Part shown: piece by piece, positions 1 to 5,229 of the stretch | How the letters are laid out: the number at the start of each line of letters is the position of its first letter | How positions within the stretch are numbered: position 1 is the stretch's first letter | The notes under the pieces: model-generated | Told to the model about the DNA's origin: nothing | The model's database searches: none | The model's input: only the letters and a program-made list of their open reading frames with translations | Program-made: the position numbers and the translations under genes | Assembly (NCBI GenBank): GCA_900551365.1 | Contig: URVZ01000064.1 | Coordinates: 1 to 9,610 of the forward strand | From: an uncultured Collinsella sp. | Lineage (GTDB): Bacteria; Actinomycetota; Coriobacteriia; Coriobacteriales; Coriobacteriaceae | Length of the DNA: 9,610 bases | Reading direction: 5' to 3'

Positions 1-6
1 AAAGAG

Positions 7-32
7 AAGAGGCGGGGCATGCCCCGCCTCTT
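7..32. terminator. Perfect palindromic hairpin, probable terminator
   Basis: A 26-bp perfect palindrome centred on GCATGC, whose half is AAGAGGCGGGGCA. On the minus strand the stem is followed by TTCTCTTT, a better tail than the plus-strand TTACACC. It could therefore serve a minus-strand transcript or end a plus-strand gene lying left of the window. The flanking gene is not visible, so direction is undecided. Confidence 0.6.
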
Positions 33-62
33 ACACCACATCTCTGCGCGCTACCTAGCTGT

Positions 63-98
63 ACATTATCAAGGCACTATTTTGCCGTAAAATAATGT
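63..98. repeat. AT-rich nested inverted repeats upstream of the SPFH gene
   Basis: ACATTAT (63-69) is complementary to ATAATGT (92-98). An inner TATTTT (78-83) pairs with AAAATA (89-94) around a GCCGT loop. The two stems overlap at 92-94 and so partly exclude each other. The rest of 33-219 shows no convincing gene and no clear sigma-70 promoter: TATCCT at 182-187 is a possible -10 without a good -35. The repeat may be regulatory or simply an AT-rich coincidence. Confidence 0.3.
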
Positions 99-219
99 GA
101 CTGGATTTGCAACAGTACTCATATTTGGCCTTTTTTGACCACGGGTCCTCTTGTTGGTGTCACACAGCTGCTTCGTGCGGGTATCCTAATGCCAACGTGT
201 GCCTATCAGAGGAGAGACC

Positions 220-1158
220 ATGCTGTTGTCCGGTATCATCGCTGCCCTTACCAGCCTTTTGATTCCCATCATCATTCTGTTGCTGCTGCTTCCCAACGCC
301 TGCTACGTCGTTGAACAGCAGCATGCCGTGATCATCGAGCGTCTGGGCAAGTTTAACCGCATCGTCAACGCGGGCTTCCACATGAAGGTGCCCGTGATCG
401 ACCGCAAGGCCGCCACGGTGAGTCTGCGAACCATGAAAAACGGTTTTGGCATCGACGTTAAGACCCAGGACAACGTGACCATCGGCCTTGAGGTCTCTGC
501 TCAGTACCACGTGAGCTATGACATGGGCGCCGGCCCGGCAGATTCGGGCATCTACAAGAGCTACTATATGCTGCAGGAGCCCGTCGACCAGATGCGTGAC
601 TTCATCACCGACGCCCTGCGCTCTTCGATTCCCGTCTACACACTCGATGAGGTCTTTGCCAAGAAGGACGACATCGCCAAGGATGTCAACGCTACCGTTT
701 CCGAGCAGATGGCCGCCTACGGCTTCACCCTCGTGTCGACGCTCATCACCAAAATCGCACTGCCGACCGAGGTTGAGAACTCCATGAACGACATCAACGC
801 CGCCCAGCGCAAGCGCGCTGCGGCACAGGAGCTCGCTGAGGCAGACCGCATCAAGCGCGTCACCGAGGCGACCGCCGAGGCTGAGGCTATGGAAAAGGCG
901 GGCGAGGGCATCGCCAACCAGCGCAAGGCCATCGCGCTGGGTATCAAAGATTCGCTCGAGATCATCCAGGAGACGGGTGTCGGCAATGACGAGGCCAACC
1001 AACTGTTCATGTTTACGCAGTGGTCCGAGATGATGACGGAGTTCGCTCGCACGGGTAAAACCTCGACGGTCGTGCTGCCGAGCGACTTTTCGCAGTCGGC
1101 CTCGATGTTCGAGCAGATGCTGGCCGCCGGCAAAGTTCAAAACGATTCGAAGGAGTAG
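220..1158 (+). CDS. SPFH/band-7 domain membrane protein (stomatin/HflC-like)
   Basis: Predicted 312-aa membrane-anchored SPFH (stomatin/prohibitin/flotillin/HflK-C) protein. Residues about 5-24 form one very hydrophobic helix (run of I/L ending in LLLLLP). The SPFH core follows, with YVVEQQHAVIIERLGKF at 29-45 and GFHMKVPVID after it. Residues about 187-250 are Ala/Glu/Arg/Lys-rich (AAQRKRAAAQELAEADR), as expected for the family's oligomerising coiled coil. The C-terminus has the family-style TVVLPSDF. I chose ATG 220 because AGGAG (210-214) lies 5 nt upstream and the hydrophobic anchor begins directly; an in-frame GTG at 199 has no such site. Family members form membrane rings and affect protease or lipid microdomain function; the client here is unknown. 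No NfeD-like or protease partner is next to it; the next gene is rlmH, 6 bp away. The family is clear, the function is not. Confidence 0.88.
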   Translation: MLLSGIIAALTSLLIPIIILLLLLPNACYVVEQQHAVIIERLGKFNRIVNAGFHMKVPVIDRKAATVSLRTMKNGFGIDVKTQDNVTIGLEVSAQYHVSYDMGAGPADSGIYKSYYMLQEPVDQMRDFITDALRSSIPVYTLDEVFAKKDDIAKDVNATVSEQMAAYGFTLVSTLITKIALPTEVENSMNDINAAQRKRAAAQELAEADRIKRVTEATAEAEAMEKAGEGIANQRKAIALGIKDSLEIIQETGVGNDEANQLFMFTQWSEMMTEFARTGKTSTVVLPSDFSQSASMFEQMLAAGKVQNDSKE

Positions 1159-1164
1159 ACGCGC

Positions 1165-1635
1165 GTGAAATACACCGTCGTTTGCGTCGGTAAGCTCAAG
1201 GAGCGCTTTTGGAAGGACGCGTGCGCTGAGTACGCCAAGCGCCTAGGTGCCTATGCCAAGGTTGATATCCGCGAGGTGGCCGATATCGACCCGGCTAAGG
1301 CGGGCGGCGTGGATGCCGCGCGCGACAAGGAGGGGGCGGCGATTCTTGCCGCCTTGCCATCTCGAGCGCATGTGATCCTGCTGGCTATCGAGGGCAAGGA
1401 GCGCTCGAGCGAGGAGTTTTCGGCGAGGCTCGACGATCTTATGCTGCGAGGCAGCAGCGACATTGCCTTTGTGATCGGCGGATCGGACGGCGTGAGTGAT
1501 GACGTGCGCGCACGAGCCGACGAGATGCTCAGCTTTGGACGCATTACCTTGCCGCATAACCTGGCGCGTGTGGTGCTGCTAGAGCAGATTTACCGTGCCT
1601 GCAAGATCAGCCGTGGCGAGCCGTATCACAAATAG
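1165..1635 (+). CDS. rlmH: 23S rRNA (pseudouridine1915-N3)-methyltransferase RlmH
   Basis: Predicted 156-aa SPOUT-family methyltransferase that uses S-adenosylmethionine to methylate N3 of pseudouridine 1915 in helix 69 of 23S rRNA, acting on assembled 70S ribosomes in the cytoplasm. Length matches the family (about 155-160 aa). The sequence opens with MKYTVVCVGKLKERFW. It carries the SAM-site glycine segment FVIGGSDG near residue 102 and ends with the signature LPHNLARVVLLEQIYRA followed by KISRGEPYHK, which forms the C-terminal trefoil knot. The start is GTG 1165: AAGGAG (1150-1155) sits 9 nt upstream and overlaps the stop region of the SPFH gene. The 6-bp gap implies co-transcription and possibly translational coupling with that gene. 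Identification is secure; a functional link to the SPFH protein is not implied. Confidence 0.97.
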   Translation: MKYTVVCVGKLKERFWKDACAEYAKRLGAYAKVDIREVADIDPAKAGGVDAARDKEGAAILAALPSRAHVILLAIEGKERSSEEFSARLDDLMLRGSSDIAFVIGGSDGVSDDVRARADEMLSFGRITLPHNLARVVLLEQIYRACKISRGEPYHK

Positions 1636-1708
1636 GTCGGCAATACGAAACAATGGCGTGGGACAATACCTTTCGTTTTGAGGAATGTGTCTGAAAGGAC
1701 TATGCGAT

Positions 1709-2479
1709 ATGAAGATTGGATTTGTCGGTTTTGGCAATATGGCGAGCGCTATGGCCGATGGCTGGATCGCTGCCGGTGTAGCTGCGAGCGACATGTGCGC
1801 CTGCGCGGGTCGCTACGACGCACTGGTTGAGCGCTGCGAGGCGCGCGGCATGGTCGCCTGCCACGATGCCGCCGAGGTTGTCGCCGCATCCGATATCGTG
1901 GTCGCTGCGGTCAAGCCGTACATGATCGAGAAGGTATTCGCCCCGCTCAAGGATGCTCTTGCCAAAAAGGTCGTTCTGTCGGTTGCCTGGACCTGGGACA
2001 GTGCCAAGTGGGAGCAGGTCCTGCCGGGCGTCGCGCATATCTCGACGGTGCCCAACACGCCGGTTTCGGTGGGCGAGGGCGTCATCGCTTGCGAGAAGGC
2101 TTCCACGCTTAGTGATGAGCAGAGCGCAGTGGTGCTTGATCTGCTTGGCAAGCTCGGTGCGGTGGTCGAGCTCGATACGAGCCTGCTGTTTGTGGGCGGC
2201 ACGGTGGGTGGTTGCGCTCCGGCATTTGTCGCTATGGCAATCGAGGCCCTGGGCGATGCGGCGGTCAAGCACGGTATCCCGCGTGCCGATGCCTATCGCA
2301 TTGTGAGCCAGATGGTGCTGGGTACGGCAAAGCTGCAGCTCGCAACCGGTCAGCATCCCGCAGCGATGAAGGATGCCGTGTGCTCGCCCGGCGGTGCCAC
2401 CATCAAGGGCGTCGTCGCGCTCGAGGACGCCGGCATGCGCAGCGCCCTGGTCAAGGCAATCGACGCAACCCTCCAGTAA
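1709..2479 (+). CDS. proC: Pyrroline-5-carboxylate reductase ProC
   Basis: Predicted 256-aa NAD(P)H-dependent reductase for the last step of proline synthesis, 1-pyrroline-5-carboxylate to L-proline, in the cytoplasm. The N-terminal Rossmann fold shows MKIGFVGFGNMASAM (GxGxMA, residues 7-12). The middle has VPNTPVSVGEG (about 114-124). The C-terminal dimerisation domain has GIPRADAYRIVSQMVLGTAK and the signature CSPGGATIKGVVALEDAG. ATG 1709 is chosen because GAAAGGA (1693-1699) lies 9 nt upstream and the Rossmann strand starts at once; ATG 1685 would put its GAGGA only about 1 nt away. Two normally conserved spots differ: the usual ..AG.. loop reads SVAWTWDSAKW, and the usual Arg before MPNTP is lost (ISTVPNTP). 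The overall family is still clear. The gene follows rlmH by 73 bp with no clear terminator, so read-through is possible. Confidence 0.93.
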   Translation: MKIGFVGFGNMASAMADGWIAAGVAASDMCACAGRYDALVERCEARGMVACHDAAEVVAASDIVVAAVKPYMIEKVFAPLKDALAKKVVLSVAWTWDSAKWEQVLPGVAHISTVPNTPVSVGEGVIACEKASTLSDEQSAVVLDLLGKLGAVVELDTSLLFVGGTVGGCAPAFVAMAIEALGDAAVKHGIPRADAYRIVSQMVLGTAKLQLATGQHPAAMKDAVCSPGGATIKGVVALEDAGMRSALVKAIDATLQ

Positions 2480-2491
2480 AACCTGCTATTT

Positions 2492-2626
2492 AGGGACAGG
2501 TTTATGTTGGCAGGTTTTTCCTGCGGTTTTGTCCTTTTAGCGAAAAGCGCCCCGCAACTGGCTCAATTCCAGTTGCGGGGCGCTTGCGTTTGCCCGGATA
2601 AAACCGACTAAAATAAACCTGTCCCT
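2492..2626. repeat. 135-bp MITE-like element with terminal inverted repeats
   Basis: The ends are AGGGACAGGTTTAT (2492-2505) and its exact reverse complement (2613-2626), 14 bp. Read inward from both ends, similarity continues (TT.G..GGTTTT), giving about 22 matches in 27 positions. Inside lies a perfect 17-bp stem (2545-2585) plus a small GCAGG/CCTGC hairpin (2510-2524). There is no reading frame of note and no clear target-site duplication. It separates proC from a convergent small gene. It could be a non-autonomous mobile repeat, a dispersed terminator cassette, or both; genome copy number would decide. Confidence 0.55.
2545..2585. terminator. Strong 17-bp hairpin, bidirectional terminator between proC and the convergent small gene
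   Basis: AAGCGCCCCGCAACTGG (2545-2561) pairs perfectly with 2569-2585 around the 7-nt loop CTCAATT. It lies 65 bp after proC and about 50 bp after the minus-strand gene ending at 2637, so it is placed to stop both. Neither side has a long uninterrupted T run (GCGTTTG on plus; CGCTAAAAGG on minus), so efficiency is uncertain. An extra stem from AAAACCTGC (2478-2486) with GCAGGTTTT (2510-2518), followed by further T, could act as a first terminator for proC. Confidence 0.65.
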
Positions 2627-2636
2627 TTTTGGCGGG

Positions 2637-2810
2637 TTAGTCCCAGAAGCTGTCTTCTTCGTCCTCGGATTTGGGGCCGCGGTCGACATACATCTTATGG
2701 GTGCGCTTCTCCATTACAAAGGCAAGAATCGCAAACAGCAGGATGCCGCCGGCGAAAAGGATGGCAAAACCGGTGCGGGTGCCAAACAAAAAGGAAAAAA
2801 CTGCGTCCAT
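2637..2810 (-). CDS. Small single-pass membrane protein (57 aa)
   Basis: A 57-aa reading frame too small for many gene callers. It starts MDAVFSFLFGTRTGFAILF. Residues about 14-33 (GFAILFAGGILLFAILAFVM) form one hydrophobic helix, followed by basic EKRTHK, then an acidic tail ending SEDEEDSFWD. The positive charges after the helix suggest an N-out/C-in orientation with the acidic tail in the cytoplasm (inference). The ribosome binding site AAGAAGG (complement of 2817-2823) is 6 nt before the ATG, and the frame ends cleanly at TAA before the 135-bp repeat element. The domain order is what a real small membrane protein looks like rather than chance. Function unknown; no motif recognised. It is divergent from serS. 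Confidence 0.75.
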   Translation of the reverse strand: MDAVFSFLFGTRTGFAILFAGGILLFAILAFVMEKRTHKMYVDRGPKSEDEEDSFWD

Positions 2811-2853
2811 TGGGTGCCTTCTTGCGTAGTTGAGTTGGGTCGTAAACGCTCAT

Positions 2854-2892
2854 AAGTATATACTTGCCCATACATGTACAAGGTTGCAACCT
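2854..2892. promoter_or_regulatory. Three consecutive short palindromes in the divergent small gene/serS intergenic region
   Basis: AAGTATATACTT (2854-2865), TACATGTA (2871-2878) and AGGTTGCAACCT (2881-2892) are each perfect palindromes. They fall 30-70 nt before the serS start and 45-80 nt before the minus-strand start, where promoters for both must be. Candidate promoters overlap them: TTGAGT-17 nt-TAAGTA (2830-2858) for serS, and on the minus strand TTGTAC with TATACT at a short 15-nt spacing. The palindromes may be operator sites or only the promoters' own A/T-rich symmetry. No T-box leader is visible before serS. Confidence 0.4.
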
Positions 2893-2921
2893 AAATGGAA
2901 TGTATATCGCCGGAGGATCTA

Positions 2922-4205
2922 ATGCTTGATATCAAGTTTGTTCGCGAGAACCCCGATGCCATCGATACCGCCATGGCTAATCGCCAGACGTCTTGGGATC
3001 GCGAGAAGTTCTTTGAGCTCGACGATGAGCGTCGTGCCGTCATCACCGAGGTCGAGGAGCTCCAGGCCACGCGTAATGCCGAGTCCAAGAAGATCGGCGC
3101 CCTGATGAAGGAGGGCAAGAAGGACGAGGCCGAGGCCGCCAAGGAAGCCGTGCGTGCCGTCAACGAGAAGATTGACGGTCTGGCCGAGCGCCGTACCGCC
3201 CTCGAGCAGGAGCAGTACGACTTCATGGCTCACTTGCCCAACATTCCGTGCGAGGCTACCCCGTACGGCAAGGACGAGGACGAGAACATCGAGCGCCGTC
3301 GTTGGGGCACCCCGCGCGAGTTCGACTTCGACTTTAAGCCGCACTGGGATCTGGGCACCGATCTGGACATCCTCGACTTCGAGCGTGGCAACAAGCTCTC
3401 CGGCAGCCGCTTTACCGTTCTCGGTGGCGCCGGCGCCCGCCTGGAGCGTGCCCTCATCAACTTCTTCCTCGATACGCACACCAGCCGTGGTTTTAAGGAG
3501 TGGTGGCCGCCCATCGTCGTCAAGCGTCAGACCATGTTCGGCACGGGCCAGCTGCCAAAGTTCGAGGACGACGCCTATCACGTCTCGGGCGACAACTTCC
3601 TGATCCCCACCGCCGAGGTCGTGCTTACCAACCTACACGCCGGCGAGGTCCTCGATGCCGACACTCTGCCGCGCCGCTACACCGCCTTCACCCCCTGCTT
3701 CCGCGAGGAGGCCGGTTCCGCCGGTCGCGACACCCGCGGCATCATCCGTCAGCACGAGTTCGACAAGGTCGAGATGGTCAAGTTCGCTAAGCCGGAGGAG
3801 TCCGACGAGGAGCTCGAGAGCATGACCGCCGAGGCCGAGTATCTGCTGCAGCAGCTGGGCCTTCCGTATCGCGTGATTAGCCTGTGCACCGGCGACTTGG
3901 GCTTCTCTGCCCGTCAGACCTACGACGTCGAGGTCTGGCTGCCGAGCTACAACGCCTACAAGGAGATCAGCTCCTGCTCCAACTGCGGCGACTTCCAGGC
4001 CCGTCGCGCCAACATCAAGTATCGCGACCCCGAGAATTTCAAGGGTTCGCGCTACCTGCACACGCTCAACGGTTCCGGCCTGCCGGCCGGCCGCACCATG
4101 GCCGCTATTCTGGAGAACTACCAGAACGCCGACGGCACCATCACGATCCCCGAGGTTCTGCGTCCTTACATGGGTGGTCTCGAGAAGATCGAGCCGGTCG
4201 CGTAA
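2922..4205 (+). CDS. serS: Seryl-tRNA synthetase
   Basis: Predicted 427-aa class II aminoacyl-tRNA synthetase that charges tRNA-Ser (and tRNA-Sec where present) with serine using ATP; cytoplasmic homodimer. MLDIKFVRENPD at the N-terminus is typical. Residues about 27-105 form the long charged antiparallel coiled coil that grips the variable arm of tRNA-Ser. The serine-site TAE motif is at T230-A231-E232. Motif 2 starts FREEAGSAGRDTRG at F260, and motif 3 is NGSGLPAGRTMAAILEN from N383, with its Arg at 391. Length is normal. ATG 2922 is chosen because GGAGG (2912-2916) lies 5 nt upstream; an ATG at 2895 lacks a site and would add nine non-family residues. Codon use is strongly biased to C/G-ending codons, as expected for a highly expressed gene. 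It is transcribed alone, with a terminator directly after it. Confidence 0.98.
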   Translation: MLDIKFVRENPDAIDTAMANRQTSWDREKFFELDDERRAVITEVEELQATRNAESKKIGALMKEGKKDEAEAAKEAVRAVNEKIDGLAERRTALEQEQYDFMAHLPNIPCEATPYGKDEDENIERRRWGTPREFDFDFKPHWDLGTDLDILDFERGNKLSGSRFTVLGGAGARLERALINFFLDTHTSRGFKEWWPPIVVKRQTMFGTGQLPKFEDDAYHVSGDNFLIPTAEVVLTNLHAGEVLDADTLPRRYTAFTPCFREEAGSAGRDTRGIIRQHEFDKVEMVKFAKPEESDEELESMTAEAEYLLQQLGLPYRVISLCTGDLGFSARQTYDVEVWLPSYNAYKEISSCSNCGDFQARRANIKYRDPENFKGSRYLHTLNGSGLPAGRTMAAILENYQNADGTITIPEVLRPYMGGLEKIEPVA

Positions 4206-4228
4206 GTTGGCTGCATAGGGGATATGCA

Positions 4229-4259
4229 AGGGCGCTCCTTCGGGGGTGCCCTATTTCGT
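4229..4259 (+). terminator. Rho-independent terminator of serS
   Basis: The stem AGGGCGCTCC (4229-4238) pairs with GGGGTGCCCT (4243-4252) with G-U pairs, closed by the very stable C(UUCG)G tetraloop (4239-4242) and followed by ATTTCGT. It begins 24 nt after the serS stop codon. The T tract is short but the hairpin is strong. Confidence 0.85.
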
Positions 4260-4306
4260 GCGCAGGTCCATACCATGCCGTGCGGACAGCTCAATAGAAA
4301 ACACAC

Positions 4307-4318
4307 GAACAACTGTTC
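4307..4318. promoter_or_regulatory. Candidate LexA (SOS) box
   Basis: CGAACAACTGTTCT contains GAAC-N4-GTTC exactly, the core of the LexA/DinR box known in Bacillus and in actinobacteria such as Mycobacterium. The central four bases fit the preferred purine-first/pyrimidine-last pattern only in part (AACT). The site overlaps the candidate -35 of the promoter for the 125-aa gene, the right place for repression. I saw no other exact copy in this window. LexA control here is inferred; the lexA gene is not in the window. Confidence 0.6.
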
Positions 4319-4345
4319 TGTATACAGCCATCTACCTGCTATGCT
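4316..4345 (+). promoter_or_regulatory. Extended -10 promoter of the 125-aa gene
   Basis: TATGCT (4340-4345) is preceded by TG at 4337-4338, giving an extended -10 (TGCTATGCT). A weak -35, TTCTGT (4316-4321), is 18 nt upstream and overlaps the LexA-like site. Transcription would start near 4352, leaving a leader of about 27 nt containing the ribosome binding site. Confidence 0.55.
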
Positions 4346-4378
4346 TTTGCTAAATAAGAGCGAGAGAAAGGGGACGCG

Positions 4379-4756
4379 ATGGAGCTGTTTGATGATCGGG
4401 TGGTTTTGTTTGAGAGCGACGAGGGTGGGGAGTACCTGCTTGTAACGTGTGAGCCGTCTGGCATGGGTGGCCTGGTGGTTCGACAGACGAGTGAGGGTCC
4501 GTTGACACAATGGTGCTTTGAGGAGTCGCCGCATGTGGTCGAGACCTTTGTGATGCACGAGGGACTTGTGGCGCTGGAGCACTTCTATGGAGTTGGGACT
4601 TCCAACCAGGTCGCGCGCATGCTGAGCATCTCGTTTGCCGATTATGATTGTGCCCAGCGGGTGAGATCGCTCCTGAGGGAACTTGATGCCAAGTTTGACG
4701 TGATCGAAAAGCCAATCGATCGTACGGGGAACGGCGGTATATGCGGAGCAGCATGA
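4379..4756 (+). CDS. Hypothetical 125-aa protein, possibly SOS-regulated
   Basis: I do not recognise this 125-aa protein. It starts MELFDDRVVLFESDEGGEYLL and looks soluble: no signal peptide, no membrane helix. The first half is beta-like (VVLFESDEG, YLLVTCEPSG, GLVVRQTS). The second half has an amphipathic helix (DYDCAQRVRSLLRELDAKF) and a short Gly/Ala tail (GNGGICGAA). Four Cys residues are scattered without a metal-site spacing. GAAAGGGG (4365-4372) lies 6 nt before the ATG. Codon use (TTG, GTA, ACA, CAA, CGA) is less biased than in serS, fitting low or conditional expression or a recently acquired gene. It stands alone between the serS terminator and the tRNA-Arg promoter, behind an exact LexA-type site. 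A small SOS-induced protein is a reasonable hypothesis, but nothing in the sequence gives a mechanism. Confidence 0.75.
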   Translation: MELFDDRVVLFESDEGGEYLLVTCEPSGMGGLVVRQTSEGPLTQWCFEESPHVVETFVMHEGLVALEHFYGVGTSNQVARMLSISFADYDCAQRVRSLLRELDAKFDVIEKPIDRTGNGGICGAA

Positions 4757-4792
4757 CAAAACTGCGTTCCACAAAAAAGTTTGAGATTGAGC

Positions 4793-4821
4793 TTGACTCC
4801 AATAAGCTAAAGTGGTTTTAT
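4793..4821 (+). promoter_or_regulatory. Promoter of tRNA-Arg(ACG)
   Basis: TTGACT (4793-4798), close to consensus, is followed after 17 nt by TTTTAT (4816-4821); TTATAT at 4818-4823 is an alternative with 19 nt. The start would be near 4828-4832, just before the mature tRNA 5' end at 4834. Confidence 0.65.
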
Positions 4822-4833
4822 ATGTCTTGCGCT

Positions 4834-4910
4834 GCGGCGTTACCTCAGCTGGATAGAGGGTCTGACTACGAATCAGAACGTCATAGGTTCGAATCCTATA
4901 CGCCGCACCA
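4834..4910 (+). tRNA. tRNA-Arg (anticodon ACG)
   Basis: Complete cloverleaf of 77 nt including an encoded CCA. The acceptor stem is GCGGCGT (4834-4840) with ACGCCGC (4900-4906). The D stem is CCTC/GAGG, the anticodon stem TCTGA/TCAGA with loop CTACGAA (4866-4872) and ACG at 4868-4870, and the T arm ATAGG-TTCGAAT-CCTAT (4883-4899). Discriminator A4907 and CCA 4908-4910 follow. The A34 is expected to be converted to inosine by TadA, reading CGU, CGC and CGA. Its last 20 nt are repeated at 5081-5100. Confidence 0.98.
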
Positions 4911-4920
4911 ATCGAACTTG

Positions 4921-4949
4921 AAGCCTCCGGCAACGGGGGCTTTTCTTTT
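4921..4949 (+). terminator. Terminator of tRNA-Arg
   Basis: GCCTCCG (4923-4929) pairs with CGGGGGC (4934-4940) around the GCAA tetraloop, extended by AA/TT, and is followed by TTTTCTTTT. It begins 10 nt after the CCA end. Confidence 0.9.
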
Positions 4950-4950
4950 A

Positions 4951-4979
4951 TGGCAACACCGCATGGATTCGAACCTCGG
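4951..4979 (-). repeat. Inverted tRNA 3'-half-like remnant behind tRNA-Arg
   Basis: Read on the minus strand this spells CGAGG-TTCGAAT-CCATG-CGGTGTT-G-CCA: T stem, T loop, T stem, seven acceptor positions, discriminator and CCA in correct tRNA spacing, with four of five T-stem positions pairing (one G-T). AGGTTCGAATCC (4885-4896) of the real tRNA has its exact reverse complement at 4965-4976. No 5' half or anticodon arm follows, so it is not a working tRNA. The second repeat copy (5141-5169) keeps the T loop but has lost the CCA. Confidence 0.55.
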
Positions 4980-4998
4980 TCGAGGCGCGGGCGTAAAG

Positions 4999-5016
4999 AA
5001 AACGCGGAGCGTTTTT
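4999..5016 (+). terminator. Second small terminator-like hairpin
   Basis: AAAACGC (4999-5005) pairs perfectly with GCGTTTT (5009-5015) around GGA and is followed by another T. It is a compact terminator-like stem inside the 190-bp repeat unit, present once only; the corresponding part of copy 2 has diverged. Confidence 0.45.
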
Positions 5017-5080
5017 AGCCCGCGGGCGAGCACGCCGGCAGGCGGGCGAAGCCGGTGCGGATCCGCGCAGCGGATGCGCG
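5017..5080. repeat. GC-rich hairpin-rich spacer of the repeat unit
   Basis: This part holds several overlapping symmetric stretches: the palindrome GCCCGCGGGC (5018-5027), a bulged GCAC.CCGGC / GCCGGTGC stem (about 5030-5057), ATCCGC-GCA-GCGGAT (5061-5075 region) and CCGCGC/GCGCGG alternatives. No protein is supported in any frame. It resembles a REP/BIME-like repeat rather than coding sequence, but copy number in the genome is unknown to me. Confidence 0.5.
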
Positions 5081-5188
5081 GAATCCTATACGCCGCACCA
5101 ATTGAACTTGAAGCCTCCGGCAACGGGGGCTTTTCTTTTACGCCGGCACCGCACGGATTCGAACCTCGGTCGAGGCGCGGGCGTGAAG
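5081..5188 (+). repeat. Direct repeat copy 2: partial tRNA-Arg 3' end with terminator
   Basis: Repeats the last 16 nt of the mature tRNA body plus encoded CCA (GAATCCTATACGCCGCACCA, 5081-5100), then the terminator hairpin (5111-5139) and the flank. The sequence before 5081 (GGATGCGCG) has no relation to the tRNA, so the junction lies exactly inside the T loop. This looks like an att-type or recombination-generated partial tRNA duplication. No integrase lies between the copies. Confidence 0.85.
5111..5139 (+). terminator. Duplicate of the tRNA-Arg terminator
   Basis: Identical GCCTCCG-GCAA-CGGGGGC stem followed by TTTTCTTTT. It should still terminate any transcript reading through the repeat zone, insulating the downstream 813-aa gene from the tRNA promoter. 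Confidence 0.85.
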
Positions 5189-5229
5189 CGGACGATTTCC
5201 TGTCGACTCGTGTAAGATTCCGAGTAGGT

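Larger units (their letters stand above)
4891..4998 (+). repeat. Direct repeat copy 1: tRNA-Arg 3' end, terminator and flank
   Basis: From the T loop of tRNA-Arg through its terminator to the segment GTCGAGGCGCGGGCGT, this 108-bp stretch recurs at 5081-5188 with 7 mismatches by my alignment (about 93% identity). The mismatches cluster at 4951-4956. The repeat period is 190 bp. Confidence 0.9.

Noticed and set aside
160..1140. Long minus-strand open frame antisense to the SPFH gene
   Set aside because: His/Arg/Gly-rich shadow frame typical of high-GC antisense; the plus-strand product has clear family features and a ribosome binding site.
2811..2921. T-box or other amino-acid riboswitch upstream of serS
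   Set aside because: The leader is under about 110 nt, with no AGGGTGGNACCGCG-like T-box sequence and no antiterminator/terminator pair.
4166..4933. Minus-strand open frame whose product contains RIRTYDVLIRSQTLYPAE
   Set aside because: That peptide is the antisense translation of tRNA-Arg(ACG), a known spurious product. The frame also lies antisense to the 125-aa gene.
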